A DNA stretch of 13,325 bases. Source: a bacterium. GTDB lineage: Bacteria; Patescibacteriota; Microgenomatia; JAADGY01. Positions 5,466-12,455 of the stretch are shown in pieces (position 1 is the first letter of the stretch; every line of letters starts with the position of its first letter). Where the stretch lies: contig JAADGY010000053.1 of assembly GCA_013152165.1 (NCBI GenBank), positions 9,174-22,498 of the forward strand, written 5' to 3'. The notes beneath the pieces are model-generated. The model saw only the letters and a list, made by a program, of their open reading frames with translations. It made no database searches and was not told the origin of the DNA. Position numbers and translations under genes: made by a program.

Positions 5466-6791
5466 TTACCGATTTAGCTCTCCCTTTATCGAGATTATCG
5501 CCTGGCGGATTTCCTTTTTAGTTTTAAACATTTTTTCCACCTTTTCCACACTATGGATAATCGTTGAATGGTCCCGCCCCCCAAAAAGCCTCCCAATCGC
5601 CACAAACGGCAGATTAAGCTCGCTTCGGCATAAAAAAACCGCCACATGCCTGGCCATAGCTATCTTAGATTGGCGGCCCTGCCCCTTAATATCCTTAACC
5701 GGCACCCCAAAAAACCGCGAGACTGTTTTTAAAATCTTTTTTGGATCATGCGTTTTTCTAACCGCTCCGCCCTCGCCCAGAATGCTCTGGACAAGATCCG
5801 GCGTCAGCTCTTTTTTTTGCAGGTGGTTAAGTGTCTCCAGTTTTAAGATGACTCCCTCGATCTCCCTTGCGTTCTCAAAGGGGTGCGAGGCCAGCATCTC
5901 GACCAGCTCGCCGTTGCCCCCCAAAGACCTCTCCGCCATCTTTTTTTCAACGATTCCCCGCCGAGTTTCATAATCCAAAGCCTGGACATCAATCGCCAAG
6001 CCGCCCTTGAACCGTGATATTATTCGTTGCGGCAGCCCATCTATCTCGTCCGGCGGACTGTCAGCCGTCACTATTACTTGCTTATTATTCATATACAAGC
6101 TGTTAAATGTGTGAAAAAACTCCTCTTGGACAAAGGTTTTGCCGGCGATAAACTGAATATCGTCAATTAACAACACATCAACTCGCCGATATTTATTTTT
6201 ATATTTATCCATCTTTTGCCGGCGCAGCGCCCCGATCAGGTCATTGGTAAACTCCTCTGATGAAGTGTATAAAATCTTTAATTTTGGCTTTTGTTTTTTC
6301 ATCTCATGGGCAATCGCTTGAATTAAATGCGTTTTGCCCAAGCCAACTCCGCCAAAAAGAAAAAAGGGGTTGTACACCCCCCCGGGATTGTGTGTGATCG
6401 CCATTGCCGCCGCTACCGCCACCTGATTGCTTGGCCCAACCACAAAATTCTCAAAGGTATACTGGGGATTTAAACTGTTGCGGTCCCGGCTTTTTTCAAA
6501 CGACATCAGCGACAAGTTTTGAGGCTTGGCCTTAGGTGTTGAACCGGAGATCTCAAACTCCACCTCGACCGGCTTGCCCGCCACTCGCCCGCCAATCTTT
6601 TTAATCTGGCTTAAAAACCGGCTCTTGATCGTATCTTGGACGAACCCGCTTGGACAGCTGACCCACAGCCGTATCAACCCATTGGTTTTTTGCAAGTTGT
6701 GTTGTTTAGTATTTAAAAACCATATCCTAAAACTAGCCGGAGAAATCTCGGTTTCAAGCTCGGCCAGAATCGCCCGCCATAGATCATCCAT
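5466..6791 (-). CDS. dnaA: Chromosomal replication initiator protein DnaA
   Basis: A 441-residue ATP-dependent origin-binding initiator. Domain I is at about 1-80, followed by a short linker. The AAA+ domain has YTFENFVVGPSNQVA at 111-125, Walker A GGVGLGKT at 147-154 and Walker B LLIDDIQF at 207-214. The arginine-finger segment is IISRF (257-261), and the sensor 2 region is ENAREIEGVI (306-315). Domain IV carries the DNA-binding signature GRLFGGRDHSTIIHSVEK at 400-417. The usual sensor 1 segment SDR-PP reads ADSPP at 243-247, so the family Arg is Ser. The start is ATG at 6791, the only start giving a full domain I; no Shine-Dalgarno sequence is visible. It is divergent from rpmH and precedes the candidate origin and dnaN. 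Confidence 0.97.
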   Translation of the reverse strand: MDDLWRAILAELETEISPASFRIWFLNTKQHNLQKTNGLIRLWVSCPSGFVQDTIKSRFLSQIKKIGGRVAGKPVEVEFEISGSTPKAKPQNLSLMSFEKSRDRNSLNPQYTFENFVVGPSNQVAVAAAMAITHNPGGVYNPFFLFGGVGLGKTHLIQAIAHEMKKQKPKLKILYTSSEEFTNDLIGALRRQKMDKYKNKYRRVDVLLIDDIQFIAGKTFVQEEFFHTFNSLYMNNKQVIVTADSPPDEIDGLPQRIISRFKGGLAIDVQALDYETRRGIVEKKMAERSLGGNGELVEMLASHPFENAREIEGVILKLETLNHLQKKELTPDLVQSILGEGGAVRKTHDPKKILKTVSRFFGVPVKDIKGQGRQSKIAMARHVAVFLCRSELNLPFVAIGRLFGGRDHSTIIHSVEKVEKMFKTKKEIRQAIISIKGELNR

Positions 6792-6869
6792 ATGTTTTTA
6801 AAAAGTAAAATAATTAAAACCGGGCAGGTTACGCGGCCTGTGTTGTTTTTAAACACCAACCATAAAACA

Positions 6870-6911
6870 GATTTACCAAACTTTCCACAAAAAGTCAAGA
6901 CTTGTGGAAAA
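6870..6911 (-). promoter_or_regulatory. dnaA promoter with the -35 box between two inverted DnaA boxes
   Basis: On the minus strand, TTGACT (plus 6893-6898) and TAAATC (plus 6870-6875) are 17 bp apart, pointing to dnaA with a leader of roughly 70 nt. The -35 is flanked by CTTTCCACA (plus 6881-6889, one mismatch to the TTWTNCACA consensus) and TGTGGAAAA (6903-6911, a full match on the other strand). Together these form the dyad TTTCCACAA ... TTGTGGAAA. DnaA binding there would cover the -35, which suggests autorepression; this is inference. Confidence 0.55.
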
Positions 6912-6955
6912 ATACCCCCCTTTCTTTTTTAGCCCACATTTGATAAACTATGCCC

Positions 6956-6960
6956 GGAGG
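6956..6960 (+). promoter_or_regulatory. Shine-Dalgarno sequence of rpmH
   Basis: GGAGG lies four bases before the ATG at 6965. It is the only clear Shine-Dalgarno sequence I see ahead of any gene in the window, which makes it stand out. Confidence 0.75.
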
Positions 6961-6964
6961 TTTT

Positions 6965-7102
6965 ATGGTTAAAAGAACTTGGCAGCCCAAAAAAAGAAAA
7001 AGGCAAAAAAAACACGGCTTTTTAGCTCGCAACTCGACTAAAACCGGCCGCAATGTCCTTAAAAAACGCCGGCAGAAAGGCCGGGAAAAATTATCTGTCT
7101 AA
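6965..7102 (+). CDS. rpmH: 50S ribosomal protein L34
   Basis: A 45-residue, highly basic protein. The start MVKRTWQPKKRKRQKKHGFL and the later ARNSTKTGRNVLKKRRQKGR followed by EKLSV match the L34 family along its whole length (canonical KRTxQPxxRKRxxxHGFxxR and GRxVLxxRRxKGRxxLSV). L34 binds 23S rRNA in the large subunit. A strong Shine-Dalgarno sequence precedes it. It is divergent from dnaA, the usual arrangement. yidD follows after 22 bp; the rnpA gene normally found there is absent. Confidence 0.97.
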   Translation: MVKRTWQPKKRKRQKKHGFLARNSTKTGRNVLKKRRQKGREKLSV

Positions 7103-7124
7103 TACTTTTTGGGAACAATAACAC

Positions 7125-7334
7125 ATGCTACTCTGGTTATATAAAAAAACTAAAACTCTTTTTACTGGGGTTTTATTAAGTGTCGGCATATCTCCACTAA
7201 ACTGTCGGCACTACCCAAGCTGTTCTATTTATGCTCAGCAGTCAATCAAAGCTAACGGGCCCATCATCGGCGGGGCCAAAGCTGTTATTAGGCTGTTTAA
7301 ATGTCAGCCGCTTTTTAAGTCCAACTATTTATGA
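7125..7334 (+). CDS. yidD: Membrane protein insertion efficiency factor YidD
   Basis: A 69-residue YidD family protein. The signature CRHYPSCSIYAQQSI at 28-42 matches the canonical CRFxPTCSxYAxxAI, followed by NGPIIGGAKAVIRLFKCQP at 44-62. The N-terminal YKKTKTLFTGVLLSVGISP is the usual amphipathic/hydrophobic entry. The protein ends right after CQP, so the conserved GGxDPxP tail is missing. Its stop overlaps the yidC start (ATGA), implying translational coupling with the insertase it assists. There is no Shine-Dalgarno sequence. Confidence 0.93.
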   Translation: MLLWLYKKTKTLFTGVLLSVGISPLNCRHYPSCSIYAQQSIKANGPIIGGAKAVIRLFKCQPLFKSNYL

Positions 7335-8017
7335 CCATTTGGCAAACAATTTATTCTATTTGGCAGACTCTTGTTCAGCATCCGCTTACCCTTGGTCTGG
7401 TTTTTTTCTCCTCCCACATAGGCTTAGGCGGCGGCATAATCCTGATAACTGTTTTGATAAAAATTATTTTGCTCCCTGTTAATCTCTTATCTTTTAGGCA
7501 CGCCAATCAAATAGCCGGACTTCAAGGCGACATAGACAAACTCAAAAAAAAGTACCAGAAGCACCCCCAAAAACTAGCTCGAGCCCAAGCCGCCCTCTTT
7601 AAGGAAAAAGGAGTTGTTCCGGCCGCCGGCTGCCTGCCAGCCATCGTTCAGCTTTTGCTTTTTTTAGCCCTCTACCAAATCCTTATTCAGCAAGTCAACG
7701 CCAATCAGTTTGACCCCAGTTTTTTTTGGCTTGATCTGACCAAGCCCGACCCCCTCTTCATTCTTCCGCTTTTAGCTGGACTATCCCAGCTGGGCAGTGT
7801 TCTGGTCGCCCCCGCCCCCCAAATAACCTCCAACACTCAAGCTCAAAAAATGCAAAAACAGATGATGTTTTTTATGTCTATTTTTACCGTTTTTATCGCC
7901 AGCCGTTTTCCTTCCGGAATTGCTCTTTATTGGGTGGTCAATTCTGTCCTATCCTTACTTCAACAGCTTATAATGAAACAAGCTGCTGTTAAAAAAGTTT
8001 CTGTAAAAAATAAATAA
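7331..8017 (+). CDS. yidC: YidC/Oxa1 family membrane protein insertase
   Basis: A 228-residue insertase of the short, Gram-positive-like type, with no large extracytoplasmic domain. The first core TM (about 31-53) contains ITVLIKIILLPV. A basic cytoplasmic hairpin (about 66-90: DKLKKKYQKHPQKLARAQ) follows, then TM2 with AAGCLPAIVQLLLFLALYQIL (97-117), TM3 around 132-152, and TM4/TM5 with FPSGIALYWVVNSVLSLLQQ (about 193-212). These match the family motifs GCLPxxxQxPxxxALY and PxGxxLYWxxxNxxxxxQQ. The conserved hydrophilic-groove Arg (Arg73 in B. subtilis SpoIIIJ, Arg366 in E. coli) is Lys44 here. No lipobox signal peptide is evident. It overlaps yidD by 4 bp and is 1 bp from jag. Confidence 0.95.
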   Translation: MTIWQTIYSIWQTLVQHPLTLGLVFFSSHIGLGGGIILITVLIKIILLPVNLLSFRHANQIAGLQGDIDKLKKKYQKHPQKLARAQAALFKEKGVVPAAGCLPAIVQLLLFLALYQILIQQVNANQFDPSFFWLDLTKPDPLFILPLLAGLSQLGSVLVAPAPQITSNTQAQKMQKQMMFFMSIFTVFIASRFPSGIALYWVVNSVLSLLQQLIMKQAAVKKVSVKNK

Positions 8018-8018
8018 C

Positions 8019-8492
8019 ATGACTGATTCCGCTAATGAAATCACAACCAAGGTTCATGATTTTTTGGCCAAAATCTTAACCGAGCTGGGCGCCTCCGTCG
8101 ACAAGATCGACATTAAAGCCGCCGACCATGATCTGACCATCACCATCGTTACCAGCCAAGCCCCGCTCTTAATCGGCCGCTACGGTCAAACCATCGACGC
8201 CCTGCGCCACCTGGTATCCTTGTTTTTATTCAACCTTGGCTTTCCCGGGCACGTATCTTTAGACGTTAATGATTACTACAAAAACAAAGACGACCAACTG
8301 CTTCTTAAGATCGATGAGATCATCGACCAGGTCGTTGCCACCCAACAACCAAAACATCTTTTTAATCTGTCTGCCAGGGAGCGCCGGCTTGTTCACCTTC
8401 ACTGCGCCGACCGCCCCCAAGTCATCACCCGATCCATAGACACCGACCGCGGCCGAGTCTTAGTAATAAGCCCCACCCCCAATGATCAATGA
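8019..8492 (+). CDS. jag: KH and R3H domain RNA-binding protein (KhpB/Jag)
   Basis: A 157-residue RNA-binding protein. The KH part has the GxxG loop as GRYG (53-56) within LLIGRYGQTIDALRHLVSL, then the linker LDVNDYYKNKDDQLL. The R3H domain is at 117-152, with ARERRLVHLHCAD and its R122, R123 and H126. The N-terminal Jag_N domain found in longer homologues is absent, so this is the minimal KH-R3H form. It is placed next to yidC as in many bacteria. It starts one base after the yidC stop and overlaps the next gene by 11 bp. There is no Shine-Dalgarno sequence. Confidence 0.93.
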   Translation: MTDSANEITTKVHDFLAKILTELGASVDKIDIKAADHDLTITIVTSQAPLLIGRYGQTIDALRHLVSLFLFNLGFPGHVSLDVNDYYKNKDDQLLLKIDEIIDQVVATQQPKHLFNLSARERRLVHLHCADRPQVITRSIDTDRGRVLVISPTPNDQ

Positions 8493-9750
8493 TCATTTTT
8501 TACAAAACCTGGCCGAATCTATCAAAAACAACTTCTCTGCGGTCGCCTTTTTAAAGCCAACTCGCCATTGCAAAAGCTTGTTTTTAATCGGACTTGTCTG
8601 GATTAGTTTGTTTTTTCCTATCGGCTGGCGGTTTTGGCTTGATTATCTGCCTAAAATTGACTACCTTTCCTTTCTGTTTACCCCGGCCGACGCTCTTTTT
8701 ATTGGCCTTTTCCTTTTTATTCCCAAAACCAAAACCTTTTTTAAAGCCGGCCTTTTCTTTTTGCCGTTTATTTTAATTTCCTTTTTGAACCCGCCGATTA
8801 TGTCAGGCCTTTTTTACCTGCGATTTCTGATTTACCCCCTCGTTTTCATCTATCTTTTCTCATCCTTTAAAACACAAATAAGCATCGTCGCAAGATATGC
8901 TCTTTACGGCCTGGGGGGGCTGTCGCTGATTGAGTTCTTCTGGCGCAACCTTCTGGTTCAATCCGGCCCCTTTTCTTTCTTTGTTTTGAACCGCCAGCTT
9001 TTTTTAAGCTCTCTTTTTTTTCCTCACCCCAACATTCTAGCTTTTGTTTTAACTTCTCTGATTCTCACCCTTGTTTTATATCAAACCCGACCTTCCGCAA
9101 CAGCAACTTATCTAACCCTCGCCGCCCTCGCCGCCACAGGATCTTTCTTTGCTGTTTTGTTTTTAGTCATCGCCCTTTTCCCGATTTGGCTTTATCGTAA
9201 AAATAACTGGATTTTATATCTCATCCCGCTTTTCTTAACCCTTTTGCTGTCAGATCCAACCTTGGCCCTATCGCGCCGCCTGCTGTGGCTTCCCCTTACC
9301 TCGTTTTACAGCTTTTTTATCGGCCACGGGCCCGCCGCCGCTCTTCAGGTTTTTGCCAAAATCAGCCCAATCAAAAGCCACCCTGAATCTTATTGGTACC
9401 TTCAGCCGCCCCACAACGCCTGGTTAATTTGGTTTTATGACTTCGGCCTTTTTGGCCTTGTCTGGATTGTTTTTTGGGCCGGCCGCCTCTTTTTTCATTC
9501 ATCGCTAATTAAAAAAGCCGCTCTAGCCGGCTTGACGCTCTGGGGGCTTTTTGACCATTTCTTCATAACCACCCCCACCGGCCAGATTTTTTTATCACTT
9601 GTCATCGCCCTTCTTTTAACCGCTCCCCCCCAAAAACCCGCCAGCCGCAACCAGCCCCTAGAACCCGTCATGCACACACCGGGTGTGCAACAGAGGTGCA
9701 CACCCGGTGTGTGCAAATATTTGAGTTTTGACACTCTTTTGTCCTATTAG
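8482..9750 (+). CDS. Polytopic membrane protein, O-antigen ligase/polymerase-like
   Basis: A 422-residue protein with about 9-11 hydrophobic segments, very rich in Leu and Phe. The segment PHPNILAF (181-188), the IGHGPAAAL turn (280-288) and QPPHNAWLIWFYDFGLFGLVW (308-328) resemble the Wzy/WaaL O-antigen ligase superfamily, in which an HN-x-L helix followed by a G-x-x-G helix is characteristic. A role in surface polysaccharide polymerisation or ligation is therefore possible but not proved. The tail (about 397-422) is encoded by a palindromic repeat and the T-rich tract after it, giving HTPGV and CTPGV, and is probably not part of the fold. Translation is likely coupled to jag through the 11-bp overlap. 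Confidence 0.7.
   Translation: MINDHFLQNLAESIKNNFSAVAFLKPTRHCKSLFLIGLVWISLFFPIGWRFWLDYLPKIDYLSFLFTPADALFIGLFLFIPKTKTFFKAGLFFLPFILISFLNPPIMSGLFYLRFLIYPLVFIYLFSSFKTQISIVARYALYGLGGLSLIEFFWRNLLVQSGPFSFFVLNRQLFLSSLFFPHPNILAFVLTSLILTLVLYQTRPSATATYLTLAALAATGSFFAVLFLVIALFPIWLYRKNNWILYLIPLFLTLLLSDPTLALSRRLLWLPLTSFYSFFIGHGPAAALQVFAKISPIKSHPESYWYLQPPHNAWLIWFYDFGLFGLVWIVFWAGRLFFHSSLIKKAALAGLTLWGLFDHFFITTPTGQIFLSLVIALLLTAPPQKPASRNQPLEPVMHTPGVQQRCTPGVCKYLSFDTLLSY
9671..9715. repeat. Inverted pair of 19-bp palindromic repeats
   Basis: TGCACACACCGGGTGTGCA (9671-9689) and its exact reverse complement (9697-9715) flank a 7-base spacer, ACAGAGG. Each 19-mer is itself a near-palindrome (TGCACAC ... GTGTGCA), so the locus can form one long hairpin or two short ones, or bind a dimeric protein. 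It sits at the 3' end of the membrane-protein gene and upstream of the next promoter, the place a terminator would occupy. The following sequence is only moderately T-rich. Confidence 0.8.
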
Positions 9751-9792
9751 CTATCTTTAACTTTTAACTTTGCACTTTGAACTTTGAACTTA
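9751..9792 (+). repeat. Heptad tract upstream of the PH-domain gene
   Basis: Units TTTAACT, TTTAACT, TTGCACT, TTGAACT, TTGAACT follow one another at 7 bp and run straight into TATATAAT. This is the cleanest of the tracts. Each TTGNAC unit is a possible -35 hexamer. Confidence 0.65.
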
Positions 9793-9804
9793 TATAATGT
9801 ACCC
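9770..9804 (+). promoter_or_regulatory. Promoter of the PH-domain gene, leaderless geometry
   Basis: TTGCAC (9770-9775), a 17-bp spacer, TATAAT (9793-9798), six bases (GTACCC), then ATG at 9805. The bases from TATATAATGTACCC through ATGCC are identical to those at the 118 gene. The predicted transcript starts at or beside the A of ATG, so there is no Shine-Dalgarno sequence. Confidence 0.75.
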
Positions 9805-10518
9805 ATGCCGGATATTTACACCGCTCGAGAAATGGCTAAAAAAAGACCAAAATCGACAAACAAGCCCGACATTCCCCGACGCATTCAAACAGAAGACATA
9901 ATAAAAGAGCTCAAAAAAAACATTCCCGAAAAGAAAGCTCCCCTAGAAATCTTTTTAATCGCCCCCCGCCACGAAGGTTTTGAAATTCAAGAAGAGCAGG
10001 AAAAAATAATTCTCTTCCTGCGCCCGCACTGGTTTACCACTCTTAGATGGCTATTTTTAACCCTAGTATTTTTAATAACCCCAGCTATCATAAAGCCAAT
10101 CTTGCCGGCCGTCTTTTTCGACTGGGGCGACAAGCTTGTTGACGCCGCCACCATTCTTTGGTACCTTTTTACCCTTACCTATTTTTTGCGCAATTTTTTA
10201 TCTTGGTATTATGATGTTTATTTTGTCACCGACGAAAGGGTTGTCAGCATTGATTTTAAAAACATGATGTCCAAACAAATCTCAGACACAAAGATCGATA
10301 GGATACAAGACATATCCCTGTCCCAAAAAGGATTTTTCCAATCAACCTTGGACTATGGCGACGTCCTAATCCAGACCGCCGCCGAAAAGCCCCTGTTTAC
10401 CTTCAAAGCTGTTCCTTCGCCCAAAAGCGTTGTTGAGGTCGTCCAGAAACTCATTCTTCAAGAAGAGGCCGAATTTTATCAACAAGTTACTACTGATCGT
10501 GAGCCTAAAAATGCTTGA
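9805..10518 (+). CDS. PH domain-containing membrane protein (bPH2/YdbT-like)
   Basis: A 237-residue protein. Residues 1-70 are a charged, probably cytoplasmic, N-terminal region. Two TM segments follow at about 80-105 and 112-135. A bacterial pleckstrin-homology-like domain spans 136-215: DVYFVTDERVVSIDF, then ISDTKIDRIQDISLSQKGF and TLDYGDVLIQTA, matching the Y-x-x-T-xx-R-xx and I-xx-I-xx-V-x-GD pattern of YdbS/YdbT-type proteins. The exact role is unknown for this class. The start is ATG 9805 directly after the promoter; an in-frame start at 9784 would fall inside the promoter. It overlaps the following small gene by 8 bp, so the two probably act or are expressed together. Confidence 0.85.
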   Translation: MPDIYTAREMAKKRPKSTNKPDIPRRIQTEDIIKELKKNIPEKKAPLEIFLIAPRHEGFEIQEEQEKIILFLRPHWFTTLRWLFLTLVFLITPAIIKPILPAVFFDWGDKLVDAATILWYLFTLTYFLRNFLSWYYDVYFVTDERVVSIDFKNMMSKQISDTKIDRIQDISLSQKGFFQSTLDYGDVLIQTAAEKPLFTFKAVPSPKSVVEVVQKLILQEEAEFYQQVTTDREPKNA

Positions 10519-10738
10519 CACGCCAACCTCTATCAGTTTAATTTTTACCTTTTTATTAAAAATCGGCTTCCTGCTTTTGACCACTATTTTCATAGGCTTT
10601 GCCGTCTTGTTTATCCGCCAAGTCAAAGTTATGACCGAAGCTGTCCACGACCCGCTTAACCCCAAGCTTAGGATAATCTCTTGGGCCTACTTGATTTTGA
10701 CCGCCGCAATCTTTATCTTTTTCATTTTTTACCTATAA
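10511..10738 (+). CDS. Small two-TM membrane protein of unknown function
   Basis: A 75-residue protein starting MLDTPTSISLIFTFLLKIGF. Hydrophobic helices lie at about 8-36 and 55-75, joined by a short polar loop, RQVKVMTEAVHDPLNPKLR. I chose ATG 10511 rather than upstream in-frame starts because those lie deep inside the PH-domain gene and would add a basic, unrelated stretch. The 8-bp overlap with the PH-domain gene supports translational coupling. It resembles the short two-TM hypothetical proteins common in CPR genomes (possibly DUF5657), but I cannot confirm the family. A weak hairpin (AAAGC/GCTTT) followed by six T lies just after its stop. Confidence 0.65.
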   Translation: MLDTPTSISLIFTFLLKIGFLLLTTIFIGFAVLFIRQVKVMTEAVHDPLNPKLRIISWAYLILTAAIFIFFIFYL

Positions 10739-10807
10739 AGCCGCCCCTAAAGCTTTTTTATTTTCTAGCCAAGCCTAAATACCCAGGCCAAACTTCCTCT
10801 CTTTCCC

Positions 10808-10813
10808 TATAAT
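10808..10813 (+). promoter_or_regulatory. -10 element before the 10830 gene
   Basis: A perfect TATAAT lies 16 bases before the ATG, which would leave a leader of about 10 nt without a Shine-Dalgarno sequence. No convincing -35 is present at 17 bp (AGGCCA), and there is no heptad tract, so this promoter differs from the other three. Confidence 0.4.
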
Positions 10814-10829
10814 TGCTACACTAGAATAA

Positions 10830-12455
10830 ATGGCCCAGCAACTCTTTTCCATCCAATCATCGCAAGAAATAATAACCCCAACCAAAGGGAGCCTTTTCTT
10901 TAAAATATCCTCCCCCCAATCATTTAAAGCCCAGCCCATAGGCTGGGGGCTGGTTGAGCTTGTTTGGCAATCGCCCACCCTAATAGAGCCTTTTTTACAA
11001 GATCTCAAAGCCCTGATAACCAACTCAGTTATAACCCTTAACGCCATCAACCCGGAAACCATTTTAAAGCTGACAACCCAAATACAAGAAAGATTTATTG
11101 ATTGGCAGGTTAATCTTTGTTTCATCTTCCACCTAGCCCCTGGCCAGCTGTCAATTTTTACCACCCCCGGCACCAAAAGCTACGTCCTTAAAAAACAAAC
11201 AATCATCCAGATCCCCCAGCGCTCAAGCTTGACCCACTTTCTTTTTGCTCCAACTAAAAAACACCACCTCTTAATTACCACCCAGCAAATCCCGCCCAAC
11301 CTAGCCATCGTTGATATTAACGAATTTATCAACACCATTAAAAAAACCAACCACCCCTTTATTTTAATAACACCCACCCGAAAAGCCCATAAAACACTAA
11401 GCTCTCTTTTATCATTTAAGCCCCAACTCCCCCGCCGGCTTAAAATCATTATCCCCATTCTTTTTGTTTTGCTCGCCGCCGGCTTTTTTGTCACCTGGAC
11501 CAAATCCAGCCAAACCGCATCCCCGATCATCGTCCAACAAAAAAACCCGCAGTATCAAGAAATTCTGCTTCTTATCAACAAGCTTCAACAGCAAATCGAC
11601 AAAGATCCTCTAGAAAGCCTTCGGCTTATGTCCCAGATTCAAAGCAAGCTAGACACATATCAAATAGCCGACCCGGCCATCAATCAAGCTGTCCAGCGCC
11701 TAAGCCAAAAATTAGCCGCCGTTAATAAACAGCCTTCAACCAAGCTGGTTTATAAAAACCAGCCGCTTGCGCCTAAAAAAACCATTCTTATAAGAAACAA
11801 GCTTTTCTTTTTTACTCCCAATCAAATTTTTTCCGTCGAGGCCCAGCCAAACTCGATTCCCCAACCCATTGTTTCCTTGCAAGACCAGGCCATCATCGAC
11901 ATAGCCACTGACAAAATGTCTCTTTTCTTCTTGACAGCCAAGGGCGTCTTTTGGTTAAAAGACGCCAATCAGATCATTCAGATCGCCCAGCCCCCCAAAA
12001 ACCAAACCCCGCGCTTAATTGCTTTTTACTTAAGCAATCTATATCTCTTAACCCAATCCGGCCAGGTTTTTAAGCTAAGCAACTGGCCTGAAAACTATCC
12101 AACAGCCCCTCGATTTTATTTTGCCAACCCTCTTTTATCTCAAGCTAAACAAATGATTGTTTCTAAAAAATTCTACATCTTAACCAAAAACGGCCGGCTT
12201 TATTCTTTTTATTTTGGCAATCTTCAAACCATAGATCTTGACCCCAAAATTGCTCCGATAACCACTCTTTTTTTTGATTCAAGCCTAAAACAGTTTGCCT
12301 TTGTCAACTCATCCGGCTACGGAATTTTTGATTTGTCTGGTAAACTTATTTCTTGGAAAAAAACATCAAACCCTTATCAAGAAATCTTAGTTGATTCTAA
12401 ATATTTTATTTTGCGTGCCCAGCGCAGCCTCTATTATTTTCCACATGAAGAATAA
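10830..12455 (+). CDS. Single-TM protein with probable extracytoplasmic beta-propeller
   Basis: A 541-residue protein of no recognised family. Residues 1-200 form a globular, presumably cytoplasmic, part with alternating strands and helices (GSLFFKISS, GWGLVELVWQSP, NLCFIFHLAPGQLSIFTTPG) that vaguely recalls a degenerate PP2C-like fold. A basic PRRLK precedes one TM helix at about 205-223. Residues 238-300 are helical and Gln-rich (YQEILLLINKLQQQIDK). Residues 305-541 show repeated short blade-like strands, for example KLFFFTPNQIFSVEA, LFFLTAKGVFWLKD, LYLLTQSGQVFKLS, FYILTKNGRLYSFYFG and FAFVNSSGYGIFDLSG, spaced about 40-50 residues apart as in a beta-propeller. This suggests a membrane-anchored sensor or scaffold. 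It overlaps smpB by 11 bp. Confidence 0.75.
   Translation: MAQQLFSIQSSQEIITPTKGSLFFKISSPQSFKAQPIGWGLVELVWQSPTLIEPFLQDLKALITNSVITLNAINPETILKLTTQIQERFIDWQVNLCFIFHLAPGQLSIFTTPGTKSYVLKKQTIIQIPQRSSLTHFLFAPTKKHHLLITTQQIPPNLAIVDINEFINTIKKTNHPFILITPTRKAHKTLSSLLSFKPQLPRRLKIIIPILFVLLAAGFFVTWTKSSQTASPIIVQQKNPQYQEILLLINKLQQQIDKDPLESLRLMSQIQSKLDTYQIADPAINQAVQRLSQKLAAVNKQPSTKLVYKNQPLAPKKTILIRNKLFFFTPNQIFSVEAQPNSIPQPIVSLQDQAIIDIATDKMSLFFLTAKGVFWLKDANQIIQIAQPPKNQTPRLIAFYLSNLYLLTQSGQVFKLSNWPENYPTAPRFYFANPLLSQAKQMIVSKKFYILTKNGRLYSFYFGNLQTIDLDPKIAPITTLFFDSSLKQFAFVNSSGYGIFDLSGKLISWKKTSNPYQEILVDSKYFILRAQRSLYYFPHEE

Noticed and set aside
5542..5560. TTTTCCACA and a TTATCCATA-like site inside dnaA
   Set aside because: They encode the conserved domain IV region of DnaA (HSVEKVEKMF), so protein sequence explains them; they may still bind DnaA but cannot be claimed.
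7332..8492. Alternative genetic code (UGA as Gly)
   Set aside because: TGA ends yidD, jag and the PH-domain gene exactly at the expected family lengths or overlaps, and Trp is TGG throughout.
10430..10510. Upstream start for the small two-TM protein
   Set aside because: It would overlap the PH-domain gene by about 90 bp and add a basic stretch that is just that gene read in another frame.
10775..11594. Minus-strand open frames opposite the 10830 gene
   Set aside because: Shadows with no start signals; Trp- and Gly-rich composition typical of antisense of C-rich coding sequence.
12391..12444. Upstream start for smpB
   Set aside because: The extra 18 residues are another frame of the preceding gene; SmpB homology begins at the Met at 12445.
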